Assembly: GCA_030562195.1 (NCBI GenBank)
Contig: JAUJPP010000007.1
Location: 3,348,001-3,412,000 of the forward strand
Reading direction: 5' to 3'
DNA: 64,000 nt
Origin: Nipponacmea schrenckii
Lineage: Eukaryota; Mollusca; Gastropoda; Lottiidae
Within the stretch, counting starts at the first letter, position 1. Every line of letters begins with the position of its first letter. The position numbers and the translations under genes are program-made. This document shows, in pieces, positions 1 through 12,706 of the stretch. Under the pieces are notes generated by a model that searched no databases, was not told where the DNA came from, and saw nothing but the letters and a program-made list of their open reading frames with translations.

Positions 1-1198
1 TGTTGCTTCAGATTGACTTCCCGTAAGCTGGCATGTATATGGTCATCGTGGGTTCCTTTCATACTAATTTCTACACCATTATCAGTTTGACCTTCATCTA
101 TATAAGGTATATGTTCCTCTGTTAAAAAGCCATCATTATACTGATATGGGGAATTTAAATCCACTACCAATTTTTCATCATTATAGTATGTAGAAGAGGG
201 TGTTTTATCTCCTTTTCTATATGAAACAGTATCTTTTACATTTTCTTTCTCTTGTGTCCTCTTTCTCTCTTCTAGTTTCTTTTCAAGGTATTCTTTCCTA
301 GGTTTTTCACCAGTTTTCATCCATTGAAATGCATCTTGTAAGTCCCCACCCTTATCTCTTATATCATTATATTTAATTTCAATCATTTTACATGCTACAG
401 CACCAACTAAACACTCAAAGCGAACATTAATTATCAGTTCTCTATTTGGTTTCACTTCCTGTAAAATCATTTCACTTTCATTGACTCTTTTATAACCAAC
501 CAATTCAAAAATTTGTTCAGGATTTCTCAAGTGTGACTTCACCTTTGAATTAAAAAATCCAGAGTATAACTGAAAAATAAAAGAAAATTCAATTAATTAA
601 AAAATTAACTTAAATTACATGAAGGTGATGTCAAAAATTCAAATTTAGTTCTTACTGAAAGTAAATTTGTTTACTTTGCTTTTGTCTAATCTTCAACAAA
701 AATAATCCAAACTAATTCAATACATTAAAATTATGACATGAAAAATAAAAATAAACAGACAAACCCTATCTAAAAAAAATCAGATAATTAATGCAAGATA
801 TATTAAGAATTATCTATTTATTCTTCAGTCAATTTATTTACTTGAACACTTTGTCTCACCTTTAACACATGAAATTCTTTTTTCCATGGATGATCATAAA
901 GAAGTTTCAAATATTTTTCAAGTTCTGTGAAGGCTTGAGCAGACTTCTCCCCATCAAACCTTCCATCTTCTATTGTAGTCTCTATTATTTCTACAAAGGC
1001 TGTACTAGTGAAAGCTAATGTTAGGTGCAAAATCGGCATGCATTTATGTAATAGTTTGAAAATTGTCACTCCCAAATCTTCTCTCTGTGCTTTGGTTAGA
1101 TCAGACAAATACCAATTTGACTTTTTATACAGATGTCTTGCATGAGAAATAGAGGAACTGGCATCATTTGAAGTCATATCAGACATTTTAGAGGTCAT
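1..1198 (-). CDS. SPATA2: SPATA2-family (tamozhennic-like) PUB-domain adaptor, 5' part
   Basis: Two coding exons on the minus strand: 1198-860 (ATG at 1198, 113 codons, donor GTGAGA) and 569 down to the window edge, open throughout (acceptor TTTTTCAG). The joined reading contains PWKKEFHVLK then LYSGFFNSKVKSHL, which parallels the PUB-domain stretch YPWKKEFRSIK...YYVKSTL of vertebrate SPATA2. Later come a MIEIKYNDIRDKG block and a low-complexity, Lys/Glu-rich linker. In vertebrates SPATA2 uses its PUB domain to bind the deubiquitinase CYLD and recruits it to HOIP/LUBAC in TNF signalling; I infer a related adaptor role here. The C-terminal part, including any zinc finger, lies outside the window. 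The frame past 860 (to a stop at 818) is intron read-through. SPATA2 and SPATA2L cannot be told apart from this portion. Confidence 0.8.
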
Positions 1199-1962
1199 AT
1201 TTGTTTCCTATCTTTGAAAAGAAATTTCAATTATGATAATGTTAACTTCAAGTATGGCACCATTCCAGCACGAAAGGCACTGATCGGTTTAAGGAATTTC
1301 CACATTTCTCCCATCAGTCCTGCAATAGAAAATGGAACTAAAAAGATATGTTTCACACATCATTACTATTGGTTGATTATTTAATAAAAGGAAAAATAAC
1401 TTACTACATCTTTAAGGTAATATTAAGGCTATAATTATACTTAATTATTGTAGTTCTAGTATAGGCCTAGATCGACATGGGCAGAGACATAAGATTAAAA
1501 TAAGGAAGTAAACAATTTGGAGGAACCCATTTAATGAAACCAGAATATCATTACGACGACGCAAAACGATTGGTTAAATATTTCCTTTTAAAAACAAAGT
1601 ATGAATCATACCCAATGATAGTTACAAACATATTATGTTACTTATCTTCCGCAAATATAATACTACAATTTCGTTTGCGCTATATAATTATAAACTAAAA
1701 GTAAAAGTTATAAATAGATCTACTAAAGCGATACCCTACTTATTTAAGTGTCATAAAATACAATACAAAATAAAGAATTTCTACTAATTTCAATTTAAAC
1801 ATTTATACTATGAAACATAATGTATAGGTTATTCATGGAAATATAATGACCTAGTACAAAGAGTTACTTACTGAGCTCATATTTTAATATTATTAAAAGA
1901 TGGCGAAGGGAAATTCCCTCGAATGCGACTTGTCACAACCGATGAGCAAAGCAGACCACCGA
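1199..1962. other. Region upstream of SPATA2, with an unassigned short ORF
   Basis: AT-rich DNA between the SPATA2 start and a MITE. It contains one TAGGCCTA palindrome at 1461-1470. An ATG at 1900 opens a frame reading MAKGNSLECDLSQPMSKAD before running into the MITE. The codon use of the first 24 codons looks plausible, but I recognise no family and see no downstream exon. It may be an orphan first exon, 5' UTR sequence or chance. Confidence 0.35.
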
Positions 1963-2437
1963 AGACTTAACAATAAATGGAGTAAAGCATTTTATGCTAA
2001 TGATTGTACGAATTTAGTTCGTTCTATTTTTAGAAATCCTCTTTCTCCCTTCCTTTGGGGGGTTTTGCATGCCCATTTTTTACTAATTTTTGGTCTAGAT
2101 TTGAAATTTGATGTCTGAAATTGCAGGTTTTCTTTCCGAATTTCTGAGATAATGAGAAATTTAATTGGCGGAAGGTTATTTCTAAAAATAGTGGTTTTGT
2201 GTGCAGTGAGAATCAAGCGGATGTTGATAAAATTTAGTGGTTTACTTTCATTTTGTTTAGTTCAAAATTTTCATGGTCATGCTATATTGAAATTTTGTAC
2301 AGAAACCAAGTATTGGCAAGGCTTTCGTGTGACATACAGGAAAGCTTTCAACGAGATTTCTGAAAAAAGTTATGGAAGGTTGAATTTCGTGATTTAACAT
2401 TGAAACAGATGGCAAATGAATTGGCGGACCGAGTCCA
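1963..2437 (-). mobile_element. Short non-autonomous DNA element (MITE), diverged copy
   Basis: This interval is the reverse complement of the better preserved element at 36734-37201. Shared blocks include the stretch around 2035-2110 and the end GGACCGAGTCCA (2426-2437), which corresponds to TGGACTTAGTCCA in the other copy. It lies between the divergent SPATA2 and GAS8 genes, and the open frames in it (1992-2397) are repeat sequence. The left boundary is approximate. Confidence 0.7.
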
Positions 2438-2757
2438 AATGTAATAATACTGAAAGAAAACTAGTTCACTAGTTCAAACTCCTGACAATAATTTTCATAT
2501 TTTCCTGTCAAAAGTATCTATCAGTGACACTCATCTAGGCTTAGTTTCGGGTTAAGTTTTGGATTGTTCTGCGTATAGAGTATTCTAGGACTATCTACAC
2601 GGAAAAACGTAGTTTCTTAATAATATTTTTTTATTCTTGGTATGAGCGGTATTTTTCGCACTCGTAGTCTCGAATGACCCAGAGTGATTTCGACCAATGG
2701 CTGACTGGGAAGTGATTTTCTGCTCATCTACAAGGTTATTATTTCCGGATGTTTAAT

Positions 2758-2770
2758 GTTGCTTGGAAAC
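2758..2770 (+). promoter_or_regulatory. Candidate RFX X-box of GAS8
   Basis: GTTGCTTGGAAAC matches the X-box half-sites RYYNYY and RRNRRC with a 1-base spacer. It lies 84 bp upstream of the GAS8 start codon. RFX factors drive ciliary genes through such motifs, so the position fits the gene's role. This is motif matching by eye only. Confidence 0.6.
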
Positions 2771-2853
2771 ACAGATTTTGTTGGGTTATTTGGAGTGATT
2801 TCCATCAATAATTATATTAACGTTCTACCAGTGAAGTACCATAGATCACTAAT

Positions 2854-5800
2854 ATGGTAAGTGTAAATTTCAAAGAAGCCTTACAATAAAAAAAACCTTG
2901 TGTTTTGTAGTTTTTGAAGTGATATTATTATAAATAACTAAGAAGGTGGCTTGCTAGCTTAGGCTACTAGTACTACTAGTGTTCTGCTCTAAAGAAAGTG
3001 TGTATTGAGGAAAGTTTTCGATAACTTCCCGCTACTGGTAGGCTATTTACCAACTAGTACTGCTAATGGTAACTACATTTAAATATAATTGGTATTTTTA
3101 GCCTCCAAAGAAAAAGAAAAGTGGGAAGAAAGGAGGTAAGAAATCTGGCAAGAAGGCTAAAACACCTACCGTTATTGATGGAGTACCAACAGAAGAGATG
3201 TCAAAAGAACAGGTAAAATATATATTTGTATTATAAGATTACATAGTTCTGTATTTAGATATAATTTTAAGAACATACATTCAGGTTATTATGTTGTTTT
3301 GTATTGTATGTCATTCTTTTAATAAGCTTGTGAGCTTCTTGACCACCATTTTTCTTCTTAGTTTTTCACGTCCAATAGTGAGTATTATACATATGAATGC
3401 GCATTTGTTTTCATGATGAATTTAAATCGGTATGATAGTTCTTGTAATGTTAGTATGCTTATCATAGATAATTTATTTATTTCATGTTTCCAAGCTCTGT
3501 TTAGATTGGTTTTAAATATGTTCAGGGTTGGTATAGTCCGTGGTCTGTGGCACAAAATGTTTTTGATCTCCCAGTCCATTTGGCATCTGTTGAAGATAAA
3601 GAGATTTACATAGCAATGTGTTATATCTTTTTGTTAGAAATATATACTATTGTTCTGTCATCTAACATTTATGCTGACTGCCTTCCTCAGAAACACTTTA
3701 CTAGTCTATGATCACAATTTTTTTTATTACTTAAATGTCTTTTCCAAAGTTTATTAAGCCTTTGTTTGGTTTTACCACTTACCGGTACACATTTTTATTG
3801 GGGTACCAAATTTATTATGATCTCTCCTAAAAAAACAGTACACACAATTGAAATTTCAGTTGGAGGAGCACATTGCTCGATTACGTGAAGAATTGGAGAG
3901 AGAGAGGGAAGAAAGAAATTATTTTCAATTGGAAAGAGATAAAGTTAACACATTCTGGGAGATCACTAAGCGTCAGTTAGAGGAAAAGAAAGCTGAATTG
4001 AGAAATAAAGATCGAGAAATGGAAGATGCTGAAGAGAGACATCAGATTGAAATCAAGGTAATTTTATTTTGACAGTATAACAAAGAGTCCCCAGTTGTTT
4101 CTATCAATAAAAGTTTACCCATCCTTAAACAATTCTTGAGGAACTATTTAAAGTCTATATATATATATAGCAAATAAGAGACCCGTTCACAATACTGCAT
4201 GCAGTGCACATTTGATCGATATGGAAAGAGTAGTTTCTGAATATTCCCGTTTTTCAAGATATTCCAGGACAGCAAAGCACTACATTTAGCAAAAGAAGCA
4301 CATTTTATAGCTAAATATAAACCTACACCAAACCGTAAGTGAAAGTGGAGCTGCCGTACATTTAACAACATTCATTCACTGTCTTATGAGTCATGAAAGC
4401 GCTTACAGTGAACTATGTTACTCTTTAATTATTTTCTTTTCGTTATGTAATTTCTAATATATACATGCCTTTTTTCAAGACTTCTTATAGATATATAACT
4501 TTCTTTCGATATGAGGGTAGAAATAAATAAAGATGTATTGTTATCATTAACAGGTTTACAAACAAAAAGTGAAACATCTTCTATATGAACATCAAAATAA
4601 TGTGTCTGAATTAAAGGCAGAGGGTGGTGTTTCTCTTAAATTAGCACAAGATGAACATGAAGGTAATGAAACAAATCTGAGGAAGGATAAGCGAGCTTTG
4701 AAGGTTCATCTTAAAGAACAAGAACTAGCACATGAAGATGTTATTAAGAATTTGAAAAAGGTAAGTTTTTCATATTTTCTCATCGGATATTTGTAAGAGA
4801 CAACAATCATATTAATTCTGTTTGAATATTCTGTTTGTCAGACATCTTTTAACTGCTAAATATTTTATTGTTTACAATTTATCACCCATAAACTGGTCAG
4901 TAACAGGGTTTGGTTAAAATGGTACCTAAAGAGGATAGCTGTGAAATTTATATAGTGATTTACTTAACAGGCTGGAAAATGAATACTTTCGATTTTTTAT
5001 AGGTCACTTTATCCTTGTCTTTAAATCCTCGCAATTTTTTTTTTTAAATCCAATTTTTGTTTTATTTACAGTCCAATGATGAAGAGGTCACCAAATTGCG
5101 AACTGATTTTGAACGACAAGCCAGAGAAATTGAAGCCAAATATGAAAAGAAAATGCGTACTTTACGTGATGAACTGGATTTAAGGCGTAAGACTGAAATT
5201 CATGAAATTGAAGAACGTAAAAATGGACAGATCAATACATTGATGAAAAATCACGAAAAAGCTTTCAGTGACATAAAAAATTACTACAATGACATAACAT
5301 TAAATAATTTAGCATTAATCAACACATTGAAGGTAAGCTTTTCATCATTTACTAATCCACTAAGATTATTTAAAATTTATGGGAAATTTATTTTTTGTTT
5401 TAGAATAGCATTATGAATTTGCATGAAATGATAGGAATGAAGGTAAAATTGTAACAGATTATATAAATTTACTTGATTGTTATTAGGATTTAATTTTTTT
5501 TGCCTTGATTGTAGGAACAAGTTGAAGAAATGAAAAAGAAAGAAGAACGAATGGAGAAGCAGATGGCAGAGGTTATAGCAGAAAATAAACGGTTAACAGA
5601 ACCATTACAGAAGGCAAGAGAGGAAGTAGAGGATCTGAGGAAACAACTTGCAAATTATGAAAAAGATAAGGAAACACTCAGGGTAAGCACAATTTAGAGC
5701 AAATGTCAATATGGAGGGTTTTGTCAAATGTGCAGTATTATTGCTCATACTTCACTTGTTACATGTTGTAAGACTTTTTATACTGCACTTGTTACATGTT

Positions 5801-8800
5801 GTAAGGCTTTTTTATACTTCACTTGTTACACTAAATATCAACTTAATCATACCAAATCAAACTCACCTGAGATATGACATAAGTAAATGGTTTGTGACAG
5901 TAAGTGGATTTGAATTTGCAATGTATGTTAGATATTTTGTAACAATGATAGACTGGAATTTAGTTCCTAATATTTGATTTCAGATGACCAAAGCAAGATT
6001 AAAGGTTACAGAAGAAGAATTTAGAGCCCTTAAATGGGAACATGAAGTTTTAGAACAGAGATTTCAGAAGGTAAATATGATTGAAATTACCAGATTTTCT
6101 GCCAATAACATCTAATGACGTCAGTAGCCCCCCTTCTAAAGCTTTCTGTAAGACAATGAGAATTAAACTGAAATGCTGTATCTTGTTGCGTTAAATCATT
6201 GCAATGAATTTTACTTTAGTCCTATTACAAAAATACCAACTTTGGTTATATCCAGTGTATTTTTAAAGAATAAGTTACTCAATTGATTATCCCGCAGTTA
6301 ACGTATGACATGCTGATAAATTTTATCTTTTAGACACAAGCAGAAAGAGATGATTTATATCGTAAATTTGTTAAAGCTATACATGAAGTACAACAGAAGA
6401 GTAACTTTAAAAATTTACTGTTAGAAAAGAAATTAGGTGCCCTGGCTGATACTCTTGAAAAGAAAGAAGCCCAATTAAATGAAGTTTTATCTGCTTCCAA
6501 CTTAGATCCAACAGCCTTGACAGTTGTTACAAGAAAACTTGAGGTATTTAGATTTTGTATGACTTTCAGATTATAGCTTGTAAATTAATTCCCAGAAAAT
6601 TAATAGTTTATTTAGAGAAGAGGCATAATTTTCTATTCTGGTCTTAAAACTAGACTAAATCTCAATTATTCAGTCTTTTTCTGAGAAATATTACAATGTT
6701 GTTTAATCCAGTATAAAAACTGCATGATTTCTCTTTCAGGATGTTCTTGATTCTAAGAATAGCGCTATTAAAGATCTACAATATGAATTGGCTAGAGTTT
6801 GTAAGGTGGGTACAAACAATTTATCTTCCTTATCTTATATGAAAAAACTACTTGACTTACATTCTGGAATGATTCCAATTGAATGTAATTTTAAAATAGC
6901 AATCGCTTCAATCACAAATTTAGATTTTCATTTCAAAGAACATTCTGTTTTTATACGCCTACATGAATATGTGGACGTATATTGTCATCGCCCCTGTCTG
7001 TCGGTCCGTCCGTCAACTTTGTTTTAGACACAATAAAAGCTACAATTTTCATTTGATTTGTATAAAACTTAGTGTGAGCATTAGAATTGATAAGACGGCG
7101 GTCAAGTTCTATTTGGACGATTTTTCGATAAACAGTTTTTGAGTTATTGCCCCTGCCTCTATTTTTGTTATAGACACAATAGAAGCTATAATTTTCAATG
7201 GATTTTGATGAAATTTGGTGTGAGCATTGGAATTGATTAGACCGCAGTCAAGTTCGAATTTGACTGTTTTTCAATGAACTGTTTTGAGTTATTGCCCTTG
7301 ACTTAGTGAAACTGCATCAAAATTCTATTGTGGTTGCAATAAGAGGCTTTAATTTTCAAAGGATTTTGATGGAACTTGGTGTAAGCATCAGACTTGATAA
7401 GACATTAGTCAAGTTTGAATTTCCGACTTTTTTTTAATGAATTGTTTTTGAGTTATTGTCCTTGACTTAGTTAAATTGCATCAAAAATATTTGTGGGTGC
7501 AAAATAAGCTACAATAGATTTGATGAGTATTGAAATATGAGTATTGAAATATATAAGATGGTGGTCAAGTTTGAATCTCACGATTTTCAATGAACAGTTT
7601 TTGCCCTTGACTTCAATTCAGTGAATGTCTTTGAGTTCTGGCTCAATTTATTATTCAAATTCAATGCTGCCAGTGGGCGTATGTTACCTTGCCTGGCAAG
7701 CTGTCTTTATGTAGGTCGAAAAATGTCTTTTGCCCAAATTTATGAAAACCTTACACCAAAATCTAGCCAAATGTGTTCCTGAAGATTTTCAGAGCCTGAA
7801 CCTATTTTAAAAACTCCAACAGTTCATTTTTAATGTAGACACTATTTGAAATGTTACATAAAATTTTAATATCCTTTTATGATATGTTTGGGTAAGTAAA
7901 CTACAGTGCAGATTTTAACAAAATAAAAGTGTAAATATAGAGAAATTGCCAACTATGTTCTTTGAAGGTTTCAACTAAATAGTTAAATAGTCAAACATCA
8001 GAATTAGATCAAACTGATTAATTAACAATCAGCATGCTCCATTTAAACCCTTTTAAAACGAATACAGTTTGATCATTTAAGTTCATGGATGTAATTATCA
8101 TATTTAAAAATATTTTCTATTCAGGTATCATTTTTATACGCCCACATGGAAATGTGGACGTATATTTGCCGTTTTTTGACCCCTGGTTTTCCGAACGGTT
8201 TTTGGTTTCCCCGTCCAAATTTGGGGTTTTATCCACAATAGAGGCTACAGTTTTTATCTGATCTTAATGAAACTTGGTATACATGTATATATTGATAATA
8301 TCTCGGTCAAGTTAGAAAATGGAAATTATCGCATGAACAGTTTTTGAGTTATTGCCCTTGACTTAGTAAAAACGCGTCAAATTTGGGTTGTATCCACAAT
8401 AGAGGCTACAGTTTTTATCTGATCTTAATGAAACTTGGTATACATGTATATATTGATAATATCTCGGTCAAGTTCGAAAATAGAAATAATCACATGAGCA
8501 GTTTTTGAGTTATCGCCCTTGACTTAGTAAAACGTGTCAAATTTGGGTTGTATCCACATTAGAGGCTACAGTTTTTATCCGATCTTAATGAAACTTGGTA
8601 TACATGTATATATTAAGGACATCTCGGCCAAGTTCGAAAATGGAAATTATCGCATGAACGGTTTTTGAGTTATTGCCCTTGACTTAGTAAAAAAGTGTCA
8701 AATTTGGGTTGTATCCACAATAGAAGCTACAGTTTTTATCCGGTCTTAATGAAACTTGGTATACATGTATATATTGATGATATCTCGGTCAAGTTCGAAA

Positions 8801-10254
8801 ATGGAAATTATCGCATGAACGGTTTTTGAGTTATTGCCCTTGACTTAGAAAAATAGTGTCAAATTTTTGTATCCATGCAATAAATCCTCCAATTTTCAGA
8901 GAATGTTGATGAAACTTGGTGTGAGCATTGGAATTGATTTGGCCTCAGTCAAGTTTGAATTTGACAGTTTTCAGATTTTGATAAGACATTAGCCAAGTTT
9001 GAATTTCTGACTTTTTTTAACAAATGGTTTTTGGATTATTGCCCTTGACTTAGTAAAATTGCGTCAAAAATATTTGTGGGTGCAAAATAAGCTACAATTT
9101 TTTAATAGATTTGATGAAACTTGGTATGAGTCTTGAAATAGATAAGATGGTGGTCAAGTTCTAATTTGACAATTTTCCATGAACAGTTTTTGAGTTTTTG
9201 CCCTTAACTTCAATATTATTTCAGTGAATGTTTTTAGAGTTATTGCTCTATTTATTTCTCAAATTCAATGCTGCCAGTGGGCGTATGTTACCTTGCCTGG
9301 CAAGCTATCTTCAATATCTTTGATAGTGAAAATTTTGCAAACTGTGGCTTTAAATCATATTTATATGACAAAGCGATTTTGAAAGTCTAACTTTCAATTT
9401 TACTTTTTGACTTTAATTATCAGATCAACATGAACTACAGGGGATAAAACTGTAAAATGGATGTTACCTAATGTAACAATGTTTAAAAATGTCATAAATG
9501 ATATCAAACCTGTTATAAACAATAAGAATTCATGATTTAATCTTGATATTTTTTATGGATAAATGTTGAGATTTTCTTGAATTTTTAGTCCCCCAAAATA
9601 TAAGTGATCAGAAATTAGGAATATTACAGCAATATGAAATAGTAAACTTACCGTCAAGTAGATTAAGTATGAGTTAAATCTTATTAAAGACCTTAGGCTT
9701 TCAAATATACAAGTTAAACATGTCTCTATGAAAATAAAGCAGATTAGTTTAAGATTTCATCATATATCACATAAGCTTACATTTATACATATTACTAAAA
9801 ATAGAAAATAGGAAATTCATCCTAATAATACTTAGTCAGTTTTGCTTTGATTTTTGGAATACAGACTTGAAATAATTGCATTCGAAATTGAAAAATAAAA
9901 AAATAGTTACTCTTTCATTTTGATATACACTCCTTGTCATATTCTGACGGTTTAAATTTTACAAAATTTTTTTTTTTTGATGGTTTGGGTTATTTAGAGG
10001 ATGGTAAACTAAAGGGAATGACAGGATATGTGAAATCCAACTTCATTCATTAAATAAATTACAAATTGAATAGACAATCAGATGTATGTCTATTTTTGTT
10101 TCAGGCACACAATGATTTATTAAGAACATATGAAAGTAAATTAAATCAGTTTGGTATACCAACAGAAGAATTGGGTTTTAAACCATTAGAAAGTACAGTT
10201 GGTGGTCAAGCATTAGGCCAAGGTCCAGCAGGTTTAGTGTCAGCACCTTCATAG
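2854..10254 (+). CDS. GAS8: Dynein regulatory complex subunit 4 (growth arrest-specific 8)
   Basis: Ten coding exons: 2854-2856 (ATG only), 3102-3212, 3860-4057, 4554-4760, 5072-5332, 5515-5682, 5984-6070, 6334-6543, 6740-6805 and 10105-10254. All exons are phase 0 with GT-AG borders, giving 486 aa (human about 478). The N-terminus is a Lys/Gly-rich tail ([13 protein letters not shown]) followed by [11 protein letters not shown]. The rest is almost continuous coiled coil with family blocks [42 protein letters not shown] and [13 protein letters not shown], ending [12 protein letters not shown]8/DRC4 is a structural subunit of the nexin-dynein regulatory complex in motile cilia and flagella; it binds microtubules and controls dynein activity. 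The first exon codes for a single Met. The 3.3-kb last intron is filled by two pearl-like repeats. Confidence 0.97.
6948..7707 (+). repeat. Pearl-like molluscan repeat, copy in GAS8 intron 9
   Basis: It starts with a hairpin-like 5' end (TTTTTATACGCCTACATGAA then ATGTGGACGTATATTG) and a CTGTCTGTCGGTCCGTCCGT tract. It continues with diverged units that each end in a phrase like TTGAGTTATTGCCCTTGACT, and it closes with GGGCGTATGTTACCTTGCCT and GGCAAGC. The same two ends recur in the next copy and at 47.3 kb. It has no coding capacity. Confidence 0.75.
8132..9311 (+). repeat. Pearl-like repeat with tandem core of about 160 bp
   Basis: It has the same 5' and 3' ends as the copy at 6948-7707. The core holds about four head-to-tail units. 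The landmark ATCCACA (or a variant) recurs at 8231, 8392, 8552, 8713 and 8871, a period of 158-161 bp. Each unit contains GAAACTTGGTATACATGTAT and ends with GCCCTTGACTTAG. Oyster 'pearl' elements, thought to be non-autonomous Helitron-type, have tandem cores of similar size; equating the two is inference. Confidence 0.75.
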
Positions 10255-10594
10255 TTCTGTATAATCTCTCACTGTTTTTATTTATAATCTAGACCTACAA
10301 ATTTCATCTTTATAGAACAAATTATACTAGTAACTTTAAAGTTAGTTGCCATGAACTTGTACTGTTCAAACTCACCATCATCTTTACATTACATGGCTAT
10401 ATGGGTAATATCTTTGATTTGGGGCTTTAAACAATTGTTTTTTATTTTTAAATGTACAATATAAAGAAGTAAAACTGGTTATTTTTAACAATGATTTGTA
10501 TCTGTGATATTAAACTATTTATCACCTCATACCAAGCTTTTCCTTTTGTTTTTGTTTTTTTAAACTATTTCAATAAGACATAACTATGCCTTGG

Positions 10595-10600
10595 AATAAA
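10595..10600 (+). terminator. Candidate GAS8 poly(A) signal
   Basis: AATAAA lies 341 bp downstream of the GAS8 stop codon in AT-rich DNA. It is the first canonical hexamer noticed after the stop. Confidence 0.45.
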
Positions 10601-12706
10601 ACCCATATATATTCTATATCGATATTACCTAATTATTTTTAAATGCCCACGAGTGGAGCTTATATTGGCTGAACCCTTTAAGTCTGTCGTATGTCCACAA
10701 TTCTTAGCGGATTTTGGCGAATCCTAAAGATAAAGCCTATTGAGAATCGGAAAATTTTAAAATATTTGATGGAAATTTGGTAAATTTGTTAATTATCAAC
10801 GTAACAAGAAGAAGTGTTTGACTGAAGATAAACTCGAAACATGTACTTTCCAGGCGGTAAAATATGAATCTAATTCTAATCCAAGTCTAAAACCCGATCT
10901 AAATTCTGAAATGCACCAAATAACCTGAAGGGAGAAAGCAAAATGGCAAGGAGTGCACTTTTGTGACGAATTTAGACAAAAATGTTCAACCAAAGATGAT
11001 TAGACGGTATTAGCTTGTTTCTTTATCTCATTAAAAGGTTAACATACTTTCATGGAGACGATATAGTTAAGAGATTAAATGTGACTTTTTAATCTTTTCA
11101 AAACTTCATAATTCTGTAATTCAGTATAATGTCACCTCAATTCTATACTGTTAAAGGTTCATTAAGTCTATTAAAAAAAATTTCTACTTCAATACAGTTC
11201 AGTGTACTATCACCAGGCACCAGTAAGCATGGCTGAAAACATGCTAAAAGTTTGGCTTAGCTGGACAACAGGGACCTCTGTGTTCCAGAACACTATAGCC
11301 ATTCTGTCATCGTGGAATTGGAGATTAATTGAGATGTACTCGGGAGCCAAGACTTCATCATCATCATCATCCCTGCTGGTCGTATTAATACCCGTAGAAA
11401 TGCAACATCTAACACAGAATTTGTACAAAGTCCATTAATTTTGATATGATACGTGTCAGTTAAGTTTAAAAATGTGAGAGAGACTAAACAATATCTTCGC
11501 AGCATTAAAAATAAAAATTTCAAAAATTGAAGAAAGAAAATCTAATTGCGTTACATATATAAACAATCTTTCGGATTCAGGTAGTGTGGTTCTACAAGAT
11601 AACATAATTCAACCACCAGTACTATCTCTAATAAAATTACTGGCTAATAATTCCCTTTTAATGGACATTTTTCTAGCGTAAGCACTAACAAGGAAAAAAA
11701 ACAAAAAATTCTTTAAAGGGTGCGAATGAAATGTTAATCGATTCAATGTCACGTTCAATCTTGATCCATTCGGAGATTATACCGTATGTTGCAATTTGCA
11801 CAAAACAATACTACTTCATGCCCAGTTTCTCGAGCTGTTAAACAGTATTATTCTGAGCTACAAAATATATATTTTAGTTATATTTTGTAAAATATTGTTT
11901 ATAGCTTACTCATAAAAGTGAAACAAGCATGATATTGTTCACGACTTGCCTTGATTCAATTATTTAGGATTAATCATTGTTGTTACTTTCATCATTGACC
12001 CATCAATACCATTTATTTTATTTTTGGACCATTGGAAAGTTCTTATAACCCTATACCATTTTTTTTTTCATTTACATGTACATTAATTTATTCATTGATC
12101 ATCAATATTTAGTTTTAGTGACAAGTGCTTTAAGAATTAGTTAACAGATAATATAATTTTATGATAATCTTATATATATTTCTTATCTATATATCTTATA
12201 TAAGACTATGAATTTATTTTTAAAAACCCTAACATTTTTTGTGAATACTGCTTCAATCCTGTGCCAATGCCTTGCTCCTTTTTCAACCACCCTAACCTCT
12301 ATACCTGCACCAAAACCATAAACTCAAGGAATGGTTGTAATTTGTTCTTGGTTTTTCAAAAAAGGGACAATATATGGAGACTTATGAAGTCTTATTGTCC
12401 TCAGACAAATATGAATTATTTTGGACACTTTGTTTGAAAGCATAACCTTTTATCTTTAACATAACACGAAATTTACACCCATTACATTTGAATTAACAAG
12501 TCTCTAGCTATTTTTGTCTTCAGTTTACTTAAAAGCACACACAATATATGTGAAGTTGTGATAGTGTAAATTAATATTTGTTAAATGGTTAAGGAAACTG
12601 GTGAAATCTTCTATGGTTTTACCGCCCATTTTAATTTCATTATGTTTTCCCCTTTCGCTATATTAGTCAATAACATGATGATACATGTATATTATAACCC
12701 AGACTC
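10601..12706. other. Intergenic, nothing recognised
   Basis: AT-rich DNA with no gene supported. Open frames around 11202-11438 overlap on both strands, contain a CAT triplet run and resemble no family I know. The stretch 10640-10760 looks like degraded repeat. Confidence 0.5.

Noticed and set aside
818..859. Extension VRQSVQVNKLTEE of the SPATA2 exon
   Set aside because: It follows a strong GTGAGA donor, and homology resumes at the next exon (569), so it is intron read-through.
1900..2118. Open frame MAKGNSLECDL... as a gene
   Set aside because: Most of it lies in a MITE also found at 36734. The short unique start has no recognisable family or splice partner.
7000..9300. Regularly spaced repeats in GAS8 intron 9 as a CRISPR array
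   Set aside because: The units are about 160 bp, contiguous and diverged, with no short repeat/spacer alternation, and the setting is a eukaryotic intron.
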